DNA from: Motacilla alba alba
Lineage: Eukaryota > Chordata > Aves > Passeriformes > Motacillidae
Direction: 5' to 3'
Length of the DNA: 64,000 nt
Assembly (NCBI RefSeq): GCF_015832195.1
Contig: NC_052016.1
Coordinates: 25,317,129-25,381,128 of the forward strand
A program made the translations under genes and the position numbers. Shown here piece by piece: positions 12,714 through 25,756 of the stretch. Below the pieces are notes generated by a model that ran no database searches, was not told where the DNA came from, and saw nothing but the letters and a program-made list of their open reading frames with translations. The first letter of the stretch is position 1; each line of letters begins with the position of its first letter.

Positions 12714-15700
12714 CTGCAATAATACAAAAAATATATTTATTACAGAGCATGTGACATCATTCAACAAATGAGTTTTAATGCTTTTCATGCACTCACAGCT
12801 GCCTTTCCCATCCTAGCTAGATGTTTAGAATCAAAGTCAAGGGAGCGCCATTTCATTTTTCCATTCAAAAAGAATTTAAGTGAAATTCAGTGCAGAGACT
12901 GCTTTTATTTTTGCTATTTATAGATTAGAAAGAACGATGGCAAAGGAAGCTGCCTCTCTTCTCACCTGCTTGCTCCCCGCCATTGCCCCTTCAGCAAGCC
13001 TTGACTCGTGGCAATACTGCCTGGTTCTGAAGGTGAAGAAGGAAGAAGGGGTGGGGAGTTGAGAGTAACATGACCCCAAGCCTGCCCTGTGATTGGAACC
13101 GTGCACACCACTCCACATGGTGTCAATGAGGAGGCACTCATCCTCCTACCTTCCACCCATACTCCCCCAGTCCAACTGCGCCTGCAAGTCACACACTTCA
13201 TGACCAAAAATTCATGGGGTCTCCAAACCTTGGTGGTGATTCTTCAGTGGAAGCCTGTGCAGGTGTAGGGGTCTGTCTGCATGGATTTGGCTCCTGGGCT
13301 GGGACCTCACTCAGTCCTCTGTCTTTCTTCTGAGACCATTGATTCCAAAAAGTGATTTTACTGTGATGAAACCCTGTCCATTAAGAAAACTGCCAGTTCA
13401 TTTCAAATATGGCACTAAAGAGCTGTTGAGCAATAAAAGAATTAGCTACTTTGATATCTAACAGTGTAATTAAAACATCTCTATGCCCTGAGAAGTTGTA
13501 CTCTGAGCTCTACTATGTATATTTAACCTTTTGAATGAACAGTTTTGGTTAAACTCTATTGAATAGCTGAATGCAAATAATCCCCTTGACTATCTACCAC
13601 AAAGCTGCTAAAATTCAAAGACATGAGTCTTCTGATTAGCACCATGTGTGGAGAATGTGAAGTTAGTGGGACTTTGTGCATACAAAAGATCTGCCCATAA
13701 AGAAATTATTTTAGGACTCTGGACTGCTATCCAGCACGCATTGTATTCATACCAAATGTGTGGACAATTATGCTTTCAAACTACCATAAAAACTTAGGGA
13801 ATTAGAAACCAAATTCATAAGGAAAATACAATGAATTTACTAACTCATTGTCAGCAGACAACAGAGCATTTAGCTGATGAAAACAAGAGCCAGTTTCCTA
13901 AGCCAATAGTCTTGCAGTTTTACAGTAAAGTAGCTGTTGTACTGCATGAAAATTCTACCAAGTCATTCTAATTCCTACTGAATTATTTGGCAGTCTCAAA
14001 AAGTCAATAGAACAGAACACTATTTCTGGAGTAAATCTTCCTTGGTGGTGTACAAGTGAATCAAACACTTCCCTGGCATCAATGCCATGCAATCAGTGGA
14101 AGAGGATCAAATTTGCATTGGGTCCGTTCACTTCAGCACTTCTTGTTTATTTGCTTTGTCTCTCTTTATATTTAGCTAGCAGAGTGATATGGTTCCTTGT
14201 TATTTGAAGTGCATCATCTTTTCTTACAATAACAACAAATAATCTGAAATCCTTACTTTGAAGAAATTTTATTTGAAGCTGAAAGTGTCTCTTTCTGCTA
14301 GTATATGAAGGATATCAGGGATTGCTCTTAGTTTCCCATTACTAGTATTCAAGACCCACAAAAAAGGAACTGTTATCTGTGGAGCAGAGGCAAAGAAAAG
14401 CCAAATAAATTGCAGCCATGTAGGTTTTACATTCAGGAAAAGACCCTTGGAGTCAACTGAAATATTTTATTTTGAAGTGCATTGCATCAGAGTAAATAAT
14501 TTTTACCTTCTGAGCATTCTTGATCTCTTCCCCACCCTCACTTCATAAGAAACATCTGAGACATCTTACTGTTTTTAAAATACAACAGAATTAGCAATGC
14601 AGAATTCTTAAACATATTTCTCTTCCTTACTTCCCAATACAAGGTAAAGAAAAAAACCTCTCCAAGTGAAGAGATTTTAAGTGATAAGCAAATCCTTAAA
14701 ACAAGGCTTTTCATTGTTCTGTGCTGTTTGTAGACTTTCTCAGACACTGACTATCTCAAGTGGTCTTCCACATAAGAGCATACTTCACATTTCACATCAT
14801 AGCCTAAGAAATTAAAAGGATGCCTTCTGCTAGAGTTTTTAAAGTTACCATAACAATATTGCTACAAGACTGTTTTTTATTCCAATCACATACTCTGTGG
14901 TGTGCAATGTTTTTAAATTAACTCTTTTAACCATCTACTCTGTGAGGACAAAAATCAATACCCTTTCAGTAAGAAATAGTGAATTATATCGAAACACAAA
15001 AGAAAGTTTTCATTTTATTCTAATTCAGAAAAAAAGAAATCTCATCCTTATACATACCATTTACTCTGCTATCATTTTTTATATTGCATTTTTCCCTTCT
15101 CTCATTTTTTTGCTAAATCCTCAAGCTCTTCATCACAAAAAGCAATCACAGAGAACAGAGAGGGACAGAAAAAAGCCTTTGTGCAAATAAGATGATATTA
15201 TGAAACATGCAGACCAACTGCCCCTGATTCCCCACATGCTTTCTCTATGAATGAAGAACAGTGTCTCTGTAGACAGAGATGAGAGTGAGTGGGCAACCTG
15301 GAACTTAATTAGATTTAATGAACAGCTCTCATCTTCCCAACAATTGCCTATGAAGCTGTCTGGCTGCTGCTCCTCTGTAAAAAACCTGCAGCAGAACTCA
15401 GATTAAATGCTGTTACAGCTCTATGGATTTTTTTCACACCTGTTGCCTTACCTCACTTAGCGGAGTGTCTGCACTTGTATAATCCAGGGCCAGCCACTGC
15501 CTTGGCTTGTCGTTGCCTTTATGGAGTAAAGCTTCAATAAAAGAAAAGGCTGCACCTGCTGCATAGCAACAAACTGACAAGGTCTGAGAAGCTGAGACAG
15601 CTGTCAGGACAACATGCTGCTACCTGCACTTCCCATAGGATTTGCTGTCCCAAAAGATAACCCTTTTCCACAATTCTGATTTTCCTTCCTCTCCTTGCCA

Positions 15701-17616
15701 GGGATGAGGGATTATGATGCTGTCACACTTCAGGGAGGAAAAAATCCTTCTGTTACAGGCATTATTAAACAGCAAGCTGTGGTGAGCCTGATTTTTAATT
15801 CATTAGTCCTGGCAAACCTGAAATACAAACAGACTTGCTTCATAGGACAGGAATGTTTTCAGCATGACCCAATCAGTGTCTGTGTCTATTCCAGCAAACT
15901 GGCAAAGATAGCATGACTCCAGTCAGCAAAAATGTCTGCAGCTCCAATCAGCTTGGGCTGACACTGCCAACTTGGACTGGCTACAAGCACACCCTCAAAT
16001 GATAGCAGTGACTATCAAAGCTAACAACAACTGATGGACTTGGCCTCTTAGGCTTACTTTCGTGTTGGCTTTGACTAAGCCAGGCTTGTTTAAGAGAAGC
16101 CACTAGCCCTTCTCTTCTGAGGAGATAATAGGCAAATCTCAGAATGTGTGTGCTGTAAAAGCAGATGTATTTATAGACCAGCCGGTGATGGCGGTGATAA
16201 ATGAAGCTGACTCAGAGATTTGACTGAACTCAGAGGATTTCCTAGTGTGATTTCAGATAGATAGCTTTTTTTTTTTTCAAACTACTGGCAAGCAATTTAT
16301 TGGATAAATCTTGAAGTATTACGAGAAATTAATTTCTTCCGTTTAAAGTTTTATTTTCTGTTGTCAGAAAATAAAAGTTTAATCCCTGTCATGCACATGC
16401 ACTACCTACATGACTTCTTTGATTGAGTGCTACCACTGTCATTGGAACAAGTGGAGAAAAATGGAGAACAATTACAGAATAATTTTACAGAATATCTTTA
16501 TTGTTTTGTGCTTGAAAAGGGGGTCTCCTTCAAAATGTATGTGAAGGTATATTTCATCTTTTAAGTCCTAATGGAAAGAGCTTATCTAACCTAGATCTGT
16601 GTAGACATATTCCTAGATTCCCTTGGCTGAGCTGAGATATAGAGAGATTGCTGGACAAAGAAAGACATGAAAGGCTAAAGTAAAATTTTCATCCTTCCTC
16701 ACTCTCTCACCTTCTGACCCTAGACCAGGACTGATCTCACCAGGGCAAAACTCTGGAAGCTGCCAGTTGCCCTTGTGGCCTCAAAAGACATTTTTTTATA
16801 CTTCAAAATTACTGAACTGCAAAAATATCCTACCCACACTACCTTTACTCCAGGAATGACCTGGGAAGGCATTGGACAGCTACACCATTAGTTAGGTATC
16901 CCTTGAGGCTGTCTTTAATGGCAGTGGGATTTCAGAGCTCTGGCCCAAACAGCTGGTGGAAAGCTGGACTGCACCTATGACTACACTGACCATTTTCTCT
17001 TCTCTTGATGTGTTTCTGAAAAGATGGAGGGTTCCTCCCTAAATATCTCCTTTGGAAGGGGCAGAAGACAGATTTGCCTCTGATCACAACCATTATAGCA
17101 AATAACATTCTACAGCTCAATATTATCAGCAGTTGGTATTGATGTCCAGCTCTATATCCAATTACTGTGAAAGCATTGGAAGATACAGAAAATCCTGGCT
17201 CCAATGGAGTTACAAAAAATATTCTGCATCAGTTTTCATGGAGCCAGGGTTTTCCCCAAATCATAAGATATTGCTTTGTATGGACAAATGGTGTTCAGAC
17301 GGTATTTGTACTTTTGTTACATGACATTAGAGTAAAGCCTAAGAAAGGCTCTCTACGTGAAATCTTAAGACAGGCAAATTTCCAGTAGCCATGACAGCAA
17401 GGGTCTTGGACATATATGATGTCTGAATAGGGCAGGGTGCTTTTTTCCAGATGGCTCTGACACTCCGCATTTCCAGACTGACACTTCAGTTGCACTCACT
17501 TTAAATAGCATGTGCACTTGCAAATTAAGTAGATCATAATTTTATGTGTTGTAGCCACTGTATCCATGGTTGTTTTTTTTTTTAATTTCACTGTTTCTAG
17601 TTAAATCTGTATTATT
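12714..17616. other. Upstream or intronic DNA of MAP3K7CL
   Basis: No protein-coding exon is recognised. The 5' non-coding exons and promoter of MAP3K7CL should lie here or further right; one weak candidate (15,452-15,531, minus strand) is given among the findings. Confidence 0.4.
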
Positions 17617-18165
17617 CACAGACTCATGGAATCACAGAGCTTTTAGGCTTGGAAGGGACCTCTGGATATCACCCTGTCCAACCCCTCCGGCCAAGACAGG
17701 GTCACCTGGAGCAGGTGACACAGGAATGCGTACAGGTGGGTTTGGAATGTCTCCAGAGAGGGAAACTTCACAAGACTCCTGGGCTGCCTGTTCCAGTGCT
17801 CTGCCTCACTCCATGGAAAAAGTTCTTCCTCATGTTTGGGTGAAACTTCTTGTGCAGTTTATTGCCATTGCTCTTTGTCCTGTCACTGGGCACCACTGAC
17901 AAGAGCCTGGCACCATCTTCTTGTCACCCTCCCTGGAAATATTGTATGGATTATTAAGATCTCATCTCATCTCATCTCATCTCATCTCATCTCATCTCAT
18001 CTCATCTCATCTCAGTCTTCTCCAGACTAAACAGGCCCAGCTCCCACAGTCTCTCCTCCTAAGAGATGCTCCAGAACCCTCATATCTTTGTGGCCTCTGC
18101 TGGACCATCTCCAGAAGCTCCATGTCTTTCTAGTCCTGAGGAGCCCAGAACTGAACACAGTTACA
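17617..18165 (-). mobile_element. CR1 LINE fragment
   Basis: The order of inverted CR1 3' sequence is visible: ATGGAATCACAGAGC, TTGGAAGGGACCTCTGGA, GTCCAACCCCTCC, then further in CTCCAGACTAAACAGGCCCA, and at the end GCCCAGAACTGAACACAG. A pentanucleotide microsatellite has grown inside it. Confidence 0.85.
17961..18014 (+). repeat. (CTCAT) pentanucleotide microsatellite
   Basis: Ten perfect CTCAT units plus CTCA lie inside the CR1, at the place where the element normally reads AGATC-CTCTCAGTC. The array merges at both ends with CR1 sequence. Confidence 0.97.
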
Positions 18166-19294
18166 CGCTTCTGTGAAGTGTGCTGCCTCTGAATTGTGGG
18201 CTAAGATCCAAAACTGCACAAACCAAAAGGCTCCTGATTTGCATTTAAATATCAGCTCTGTGCTATACACAATGATTAGTCACCTGAAACTACTGCTTTA
18301 TGGGAGGTGGCATATTCTTAAAATGTGAGACTGTTATAGCATTCTGCATACAGAAGATCAAATCAGAAGCATCAGGATGAATGATTTGACTGTAATTGCT
18401 TTATCAACTGTCTATTCTTGGGATGATTGTGCTAAAAGTCTCAACAACATGGACTCAGCATATTTTAAAGTTCTTTAAATTACTTTATAAGACTAAACTA
18501 GGGAAGATCTCAGTTTTAAACAATAGAGGAATTGAAGTCTAGGATGCTTCACTTTGTTGACTTGCTCAAATTAATAGTCCGAGGCACTTGGGTAGAGATA
18601 AATCTCACAATTCTTACTTACTAAAGAGATGATTACAATAATTGCACCAAAACAAATTACTCTCCAATTTCTTGCAACACAAAAAAATACTTCTTCCTTA
18701 CAGACTGCACATACACCTTACAGTCATCTCTGTGAAAATTACAGAATGTTGATAACTCCAGTGTGTTTTTGGTTTTTTTTGTTGTCATTGTTTTTGGGTT
18801 TTTTTTGTGTGTGTGTGTAGGAGCACAGCCTGCCCTTTTCCTTTTTCAGAATACTCTTAGTAATCAGATTCCTAGTATCCAACCAAAAGTCTTTCAGTCT
18901 TGCATCACATTATGAAACTGGTGATGTGCTAGAAGAGGATATCACATTTTATTAGTCAAAAACATCTTAATGGAATATTCTCTAAATTAGGAACACTGGG
19001 ACTTACTGATATTCAGTAGTGGAAACATGCAAATTTTCAAAAACTTTTAGGATGAAGTAGCAGTTATTCTACAGATGTTAAAAAAGCCAATATCCACAAT
19101 CTAATAAAACAACTGTTGCCTTCACTTTTTAGCTGTGCTGCTTTCAATTCATCTCAGTGTCCTAGTATAAGTAGTATTTTAGTAGCATATGACCTCATTC
19201 ATGCTAAAATGGTGTTTTGCAGTTTGCCAGTCACTATTTAAAAATACACTTTAAATATTCTAGCATATGGAAGATGTTCCAAGAAGAAATCAAC

Positions 19295-19352
<58 letters not shown>

Positions 19353-20742
19353 CTGAAATTACACAAAGAGCAAAATCATTCACAATCCATCATCTCATAT
19401 CCTGACAATTGGACAACCAACAGAGCATTTCCTTATGTTCTTGGGTACTACCTCCAGTCTCCTTGCCTAGGTAGTGTTTTAACATAGGCAAAATAATGTA
19501 CTTTCACCAAAGTTCTACTCTCATGAATGGCTGACCCCCATCAGATTAAATTAAATCATTAACATCAGCAGGAAAATACATTGTGCACTGATTTACAAAA
19601 GAGGACATGAGCAAATTTATAATTAGTGGCAAATTGGTATGCATTAAGTGAATTCACTTACACAGGATCACACAGGTTTAATAAAGGAGATCATTGCCAA
19701 GAAATTAAGGATTGGCTTAATCAAGGTAATGTGGATTTACAGGAGCTGAACCCAGCAATTCAGCAACTTTTACACCTGCCTTAAGATCATCTGCAAATAT
19801 CTACATTGTGAATTATTTGAAAACCTGATTAGTGAAAAATTCCATCATTTCCACAGCAAACTCCAGGCAGAAAAAAAAAAAAAGAAGCTAAATCTGCTGA
19901 AAGAAAATGGAAGCCTTTTGAGATATGATGCTGCCAAAGACCCTTGTGAAACTCTACATGGAAAACAAGATGAAAGTTGAAATTAGAAATACTACTGGAA
20001 AAGTTTCACTATTGCCAGAAATCAATGGGTACAAATTTACACACTTTATTCACATCAGCATGAGATGAAAATAACCTTTAGAAGCTAATTATGGGAAGAA
20101 TGATGGTGGGTCATCTCAGCAGGGAATGCTGAAGGAGGACACAGTTAGACAGTGTGCAGCAATTCACTGGGAGGTCAACAGCTGAATGTTCAAAGCCAGC
20201 ATTGGCTAGCACTGGCTAACTGGAAACACCAGCATTTAAACAAAAATGCATCCATTTTGCTTATCAATTGTGCAGCTAAATTACATTCAGCATGGTCATG
20301 ATGAGAAAGATGGTCCTTTCATGTTCATGTAAAATGGATTCATCACTCCTTTGTAACTTGACTTCTGTTCCTGAAGGAAATGCTTACCTTAGCTCATTTA
20401 AGAGCTCATCTGAAGAGGACACTGCAAGATATTACAGCCTCACTTGTTGATGATGGCTGAGGTCATCATGCTATCATGGGTACATGCACAACACTTTCAA
20501 GGCAGCACACTCTTTCATGAAGCTTTGCTGCTCTGAGGAAAAAATCAGCATGCAGAAGAATGTGACAAAATCCCAAACACCAGCTGGTATTCTGGCAATA
20601 CTTGACCCTCACTACTGATTTAGCACTGAAACTGCCTTCAGTAATACTGGAAAAAGGGGCCAAGGTGGAGATAGGGCAGCACTTTTCCATGAGAAAGAAC
20701 CGCATAGAGTGTGGCATAGGAGCAAGAATGGGCATAGACTAT
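18166..20742. other. AT-rich DNA, no gene seen
   Basis: Apart from the TA array at 19,299-19,349 nothing is recognised. Confidence 0.5.
19299..19349. repeat. (TA)n microsatellite
   Basis: About 25 uninterrupted TA units. Confidence 0.97.
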
Positions 20743-20755
20743 GGGGGGGGGGGGG
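20743..20755 (+). repeat. G13 homopolymer
   Basis: Thirteen consecutive G are followed by CGGG, about 45 bases before the polypyrimidine block. Confidence 0.95.
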
Positions 20756-20802
20756 CGGGAATTAACATCCCCACCAAAGACCCTCAAAGCCCTCCAACCC
20801 AT

Positions 20803-21741
20803 TTCCTTCCTTCCTTCCTTCCTTCCTTCCTTCCTTCCTTCCTTCCTTCCTTCCTTCCTTCCTTCCTTCCTTCCTTCCGCCACTTCCTTCCTTCCGCCAC
20901 TTCCTTCCTTCCGCCACTTCCTTCCTTCCTTCCGCCTTCCTTCCTTCCTTCCTTCCTTCCTTCCTTCCGCCACTTCCTTCCTTCCGCCACTTCCTTCCGC
21001 CACTTCCTTCCGCCACTTCCTTCCGCCACTTCCTTCCTTCCTTCCTTCCTTCCTTCCTTCCTTCCTTCCTTCCTTCCTTCCTTCCTTCCTTCCTTCCTTC
21101 CTTCCTTCCTTCCTTCCTTCCTTCCTTCCTTCCTTCCTTCCTTCCTTCCTTCCTTCCTTCCTTCCTTCCTTCCTTCCTTCCTTCCTTCCTTCCTTCCTTC
21201 CTTCCTTCCTTCCGCCACTTCCTTCCTTCCGCCACTTCCTTCCTTCCGCCACTTCCTTCCTTCCGCCACTTCCTTCCTTCCGCCACTTCCTTCCTTCCTT
21301 CCTTCCTTCCTTCCGAAACTTCCTTCCGAAACTTCCTTCCGAAACTTCCTTCCGAAACTTCCTTCCGAAACTTCCTTCCGAAACTTCCTTCCGAAACTTC
21401 CTTCCGTCCTTCCTTCCTTCCGCCACTTCCGCCACTTCCGCCACTTCCGCCACTTCCGCCACTTCCGCCACTTCCTTCCGCCACTTCCTTCCGCCACTTC
21501 CTTCCGCCACTTCCTTCCGCCACTTCCTTCCTTCCGCCACTTCCTTCCTTCCGCCACTTCCTTCCGCCACTTCCTTCCGCCACTTCCTTCCTTCCGCCAC
21601 TTCCTTCCTTCCGCCACTTCCTTCCGCCACTTCCTTCCGCCACTTCCTTCCGCCACTTCCTTCCTTCCTTCCGCCACTTCCTTCCTTCCTTCCGCCACTT
21701 CCTTCCTGCCTTCCTGCCTTCCTTCCTCCCTCCCTCCCTCT
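20803..21741 (+). repeat. Composite polypyrimidine block: TTCC with CCGCCACTT and CCGAAACTT modules
   Basis: This is 939 bases of nearly pure tandem repeat. It opens with about 19 TTCC units, then alternates CCGCCACTT with one or more CCTT units, then a long pure TTCC run (about 21,027-21,213). Next come seven copies of the 13-mer CCGAAACTTCCTT (about 21,312-21,403), six head-to-tail 9-mers CCGCCACTT (about 21,420-21,473), more mixed units, and a CCTGCCTT/CCCT tail. Unit lengths fit 9+4k. The other strand is GGAA-rich. Strand asymmetry is strong, and every frame stays open only because the units contain no stop. Confidence 0.97.
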
Positions 21742-22429
21742 TTAATTCCTCTCTTTTCTTTTACCCTACCCTTTTCACCAAACACCACTTTTGCATGCTT
21801 ACATACCAGGGTAGGAACTAACATCAATTTTCATGCCAAGTGTGTAATTCACTAATAAAACTTTCTGACTGTTTGCTGAGCCTCAGACTTATCTCATTCC
21901 TTTTCACCAATGAACATTTATGAATCTCAGGTACTTCCTTCCCCTTAAGGGTGGGTTATCATACCCACACAATACTGTCTAACTGCAATAATGACATGAA
22001 AGACTCATCATCATCTAATTAATTATTCAAGATGACATATTGCTTCTTAAAATGACGATATTGATATCTCTCACAATAAAGAAATGCTAATTGGTTCTGC
22101 TGTCAGTTTTCCACCAAAACCCAAGCAAACAAAACCCAGAATTAACAAAAAGTCCACCTTTTTAGTTTGATTTCAAGTACTCCACATGAAAGAATTCTGA
22201 TGGTTTTATCACTTAAACTGAAACATGCTTGCTACAGGGTTTTTGACAGACTGGCATTAATACTCTCAAACGTATGAGTTACCTTTGAAAACCAATGATT
22301 CCAGACAACAGAGAATAAGCTCTAACTTTTTCATCCCTTCCTTACACCTAATCCATAGTACGACTAGAAGTAGCTGTTTACAGAAACCTGCTCTTCAATG
22401 CTGCCCCTCAGAGGGCACATTCTAGAAAT
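21742..22429. other. DNA between repeat block and CR1
   Basis: No gene or recognisable repeat. Confidence 0.5.
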
Positions 22430-23620
22430 TCACAGTATCACAGAATGGCCTGGGTTGGAAGAGACCTTAAAGATCCTCTGGTTCCAAACCAGGCCATGGG
22501 AAGGGACACCTTCCACAAGACCAGGTTGCTCCAAGCCCCATCCAACCTGTCCTTGAACACTTCCAGGCATGGGGCAGCTACAGCTTCTCTGGGCAACCTG
22601 TGCCAGAGCCTCATCACCCTCACAGGGCAGAATTTCTTCCTAATATCCAATCTAAACATTGTCTCTGTCAGTGGAAAGCTGTCGGAACTCAGAATGTCCC
22701 ACAGACATTCTCGGACGTTCCAGACCCAGGTCAAAAGCATCTGAGACCCTGGCATGCAGCCAGAAACCCCTGTGGCTTTGAATCGGGCCCATGGAACAGT
22801 TTACCAACTTTGCAGGAAGAACAAGAAGTCACAAAAGTTTAGATATTGTAGTAGAAGTAGTCACGAAGTAAAGGGTAGGATTTCTGAGTGCTGTACAGGG
22901 GGGTTTTAAGCCTTGTACGCAGGGGTTCAAGTTTTGTACATGGGGGTCAGGAGTTCTAAGATGGAGGGACTTGGGTGTGCCCTGTCCTCTTTCTTTCTCC
23001 TTCCTAACCTCCATGTCTTTGGTGATGTTGGCACTCACAGATTGGTTTAGAGTAGAAAGTCACCATTCAATATAGATAGTAGGTATTGGAGAAAAAGCAT
23101 AAACATGTAGTACGTAATATATGATATAAAAGATGGCACCAGCCTCCTGGGAGGGCAGAGTGCCTTTGTCTGAGCTGCTGAACGGGCCACAGCAGTTCAG
23201 GGAGAAGAATCTTGTAGATAACCAACAATAAACAACCTTGAGAACAGACAACAGAAGACTACTGAGTCTTTCTTCGAAGGCACGGGTTGGAGGAGGGACT
23301 TTTCCATCTTTCGGGGTCATCCCAATCCGGGGGTGAAACCCCACATCTGGCGTCCCTGGGTGGGCAGGAAACCCCACAGAAAGCCATTCCCTCTTGTCAG
23401 TCACTCCCTTGTCCAAAGTCCCTCTCCATCTTCCCTGTAGATTCCCTCCAGGTGTAGGAAGGCTACAACTAGATCACCCTGGAACCTTCTGTTTTTTCAA
23501 GCTGAACACTCCCAACTGTCTTAGTCTTTCCTTATAGCGGAGGTGCTCCATCCCTCTGACCATCTTTGTAGCCTCCTCTGGACTCACTCCAACAGGTCCA
23601 TGTCCCTCGTGCATTTGAAA
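22430..23620 (-). mobile_element. CR1 LINE fragment split by an LTR insertion
   Basis: Left part 22,430-22,679 carries the inverted CR1 3' end (CACAGAATGGCCTGGGTTGG onward). Right part 23,379-23,620 resumes exactly where the left stops (CCATTCCCTCTTGTC, AAAGTCCCTCTCC, then CTCCAACAGGTCCATGTCC). The LTR at 22,680-23,378 sits between them. Confidence 0.9.
22680..23378 (+). mobile_element. Solo LTR nested in CR1, 6-bp target duplication
   Basis: The element starts TGTCGGAACTC and ends AAACCCCACA (699 bases). It is flanked by GAAAGC at 22,674-22,679 and again at 23,379-23,384, a perfect 6-bp duplication of CR1 sequence. Inside are an ATATAAAAG TATA-like box near 23,120 and AATAAA at 23,227-23,232, so transcription runs on the plus strand. 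A 6-bp duplication is usual for class II (ERV-K-like) elements. No internal retroviral sequence remains. Confidence 0.9.
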
Positions 23621-25251
23621 CCTATTGACTGTGCTGCTGCTGACTGTTCACCAATATGGCACATTAATGTAAAACTCCTTAATCACTAAAAAAATTCCTT
23701 TTGCTACAGCAATTTTTGTCCAAAAAAGAACCTTGATGCCCCATTCCACATTCATGCTAGCCTCTAGTGACAAGCTTGTTTTGATTTTATGATTTTCCTC
23801 ATATTATCATCCATATCATTATCATTATCATAATAATCTAAAAGCAAAATGAAATCTCCAAACTAAACCTGTAATATTTTTAAAAATAAGTTCCACTGGC
23901 AGTATCAGCTAATGGTTTTAGCACCATGAACTAGAGACAGGCTGCTGTAACTCCTGTTTGAGGCATCTAAACCCTGATTCCAAAAAAAAAAAAAAGTGTG
24001 CACATACATTTTTGGGGGAAAATTGTATGTTCCAGGTTACAATTTAGATAATTAAATTGTCTGTTACTTGAGAATTTCAAGTCTTCAAACATAATGCAAA
24101 ATTAGAAAATTACTATTGAACTAGCTAAAAGAGAAATAACTCCCATCCCATTTACCTAGTTCTTAGTTTTACAGCCACAAATAAAATCAAAGTGGTTTAA
24201 AATGAACTAAGCCAGCAATTAATATAGCTCACAATTCTTGAAAAGTTTTAGAGTACTCTTTTTGCAGAGAACTGACAGTTTGTATTACCACAGTTTAGCA
24301 ACTGATGATATTTAATTTTAAAGCATTACTTTCAAAAGTTACAAAAACTGTGGCAAACAGACATGACAGACTGGTTTTGAACTTTAAAAATTTCAAAAAA
24401 CAAGTATAAGAAACAGTTTCAAATTTCCTTCTGCAAATTTTTTACAAGACATAATTTGCCATTAATGATTACAAAAAAGTGGAAATTAAAAAAAAATTGT
24501 CAAAATTCTTGCTGATGAACCCTTTCTTTAAAGTTCTGTATACCCACATATTAGATGGTTTTGCTATTCCTCTTCACACCATCATTCAGAAATTTCCCCA
24601 TAATCTCAAGCTTCCTTAAACCAAGAAACAGACACAAAAAGTTAAAGCAGCAGGTTTCTGTGAGACTGTTAGATGCTGTGCAAAGACTCCTTGTTTTATT
24701 CTATTCAGGGAGAAACATCTAAAGCATGTGTCTGGAATCCTCTAACACAGACAAGTAGAGATACATGCCCAACTGAAAATAATCTATTCTTTAGACTACT
24801 GAGAAGTCCGCAGAACATTTTCAAACTTTTGGAACCGTACATTATACAATGGTGTCATACAACCAGTAATCCCACTTGTTCTCCCTTATTTTCACCCTAT
24901 TGGTGGTCTGGGATAGTTTATTACAACTCCTAAATCTGACAATAGATTAACTGAATAAGTCACACTGTTGTTAGTAACTTAACCTACATCGTCAGCAAGT
25001 AAAATAATTAAAAATTTTTAACAGTAAAAATATTGTACATGGCACTCTTTCATTGTTTCAGCTTGGAGTATGATTCTAGTATTTAATATCAATTATTAGC
25101 TCTCAAATTCATAATTATTTGTAAGTCTCATCAGAACAGAGCATTTTCTTTTGTAGTTTTTTTTTGTTTGTGACAGCAGTAATAGAATTTCAACACTGAA
25201 GACAAATTGCTGGTTACACTGTATTGTAGAGAATTAGAATCATGGAGACAT
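23621..25251. other. AT-rich DNA, no gene seen
   Basis: Nothing recognised. Confidence 0.5.
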
Positions 25252-25445
25252 GACTTCAGGGAAAAGACAACTTTCTAATATCCAGCCTAAACCCTCCGGG
25301 ACACAGCTTCATGCCGTTCCCTCAGGTCGTCTCACCAATCACCACAGTCAAAAGATAGGTGCTGCCTCTCCACTTCCCCTTGATTTGAGGAAGTTGTAGA
25401 CTGTGATGAGGTCTTCCCTCAGTCTTCTCCTCAATGCCCGAATTT
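25252..25445 (-). mobile_element. Old CR1 LINE fragment
   Basis: Diverged inverted CR1: TTTCTAATATCCAGCCTAAA, CACAGCTTCATGCCGTTCCC, then CTTCCCTCAGTCTTCTCCTC. Confidence 0.75.
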
Positions 25446-25756
25446 TAGTCAACAGAACTCAGAACCTGAGCCATAAAGATACATCATAAACATTTAGACA
25501 TTCACTTTACTTACTATGTTTAAAAAAAAAAAGGAAAAAGGATGCTCAAATACATCATGGATAAAATCTATTTTGATAACCAATGAACATCCACCCTGCA
25601 GAATTACTAAGATAAGCAATATTGATGATGAAAAAGAGTTTGGACAACTATCCTTCAAAAGAAAAAAAGGCAGAGATTTCTTTATGGCTCTATTGCTGTT
25701 TCAAGAATCTTAACCCCAATACAGGGTTTGAAATGAAATCTGCCTGATACTACTGA

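Noticed and set aside
20602..21855. Open frames of 293 to 417 codons on both strands
   Set aside because: They are translations of the TTCC/CCGCCACTT repeat, which has no stop codon in any frame. The proteins are FLPS/GRKE repeats with no independent coding evidence.
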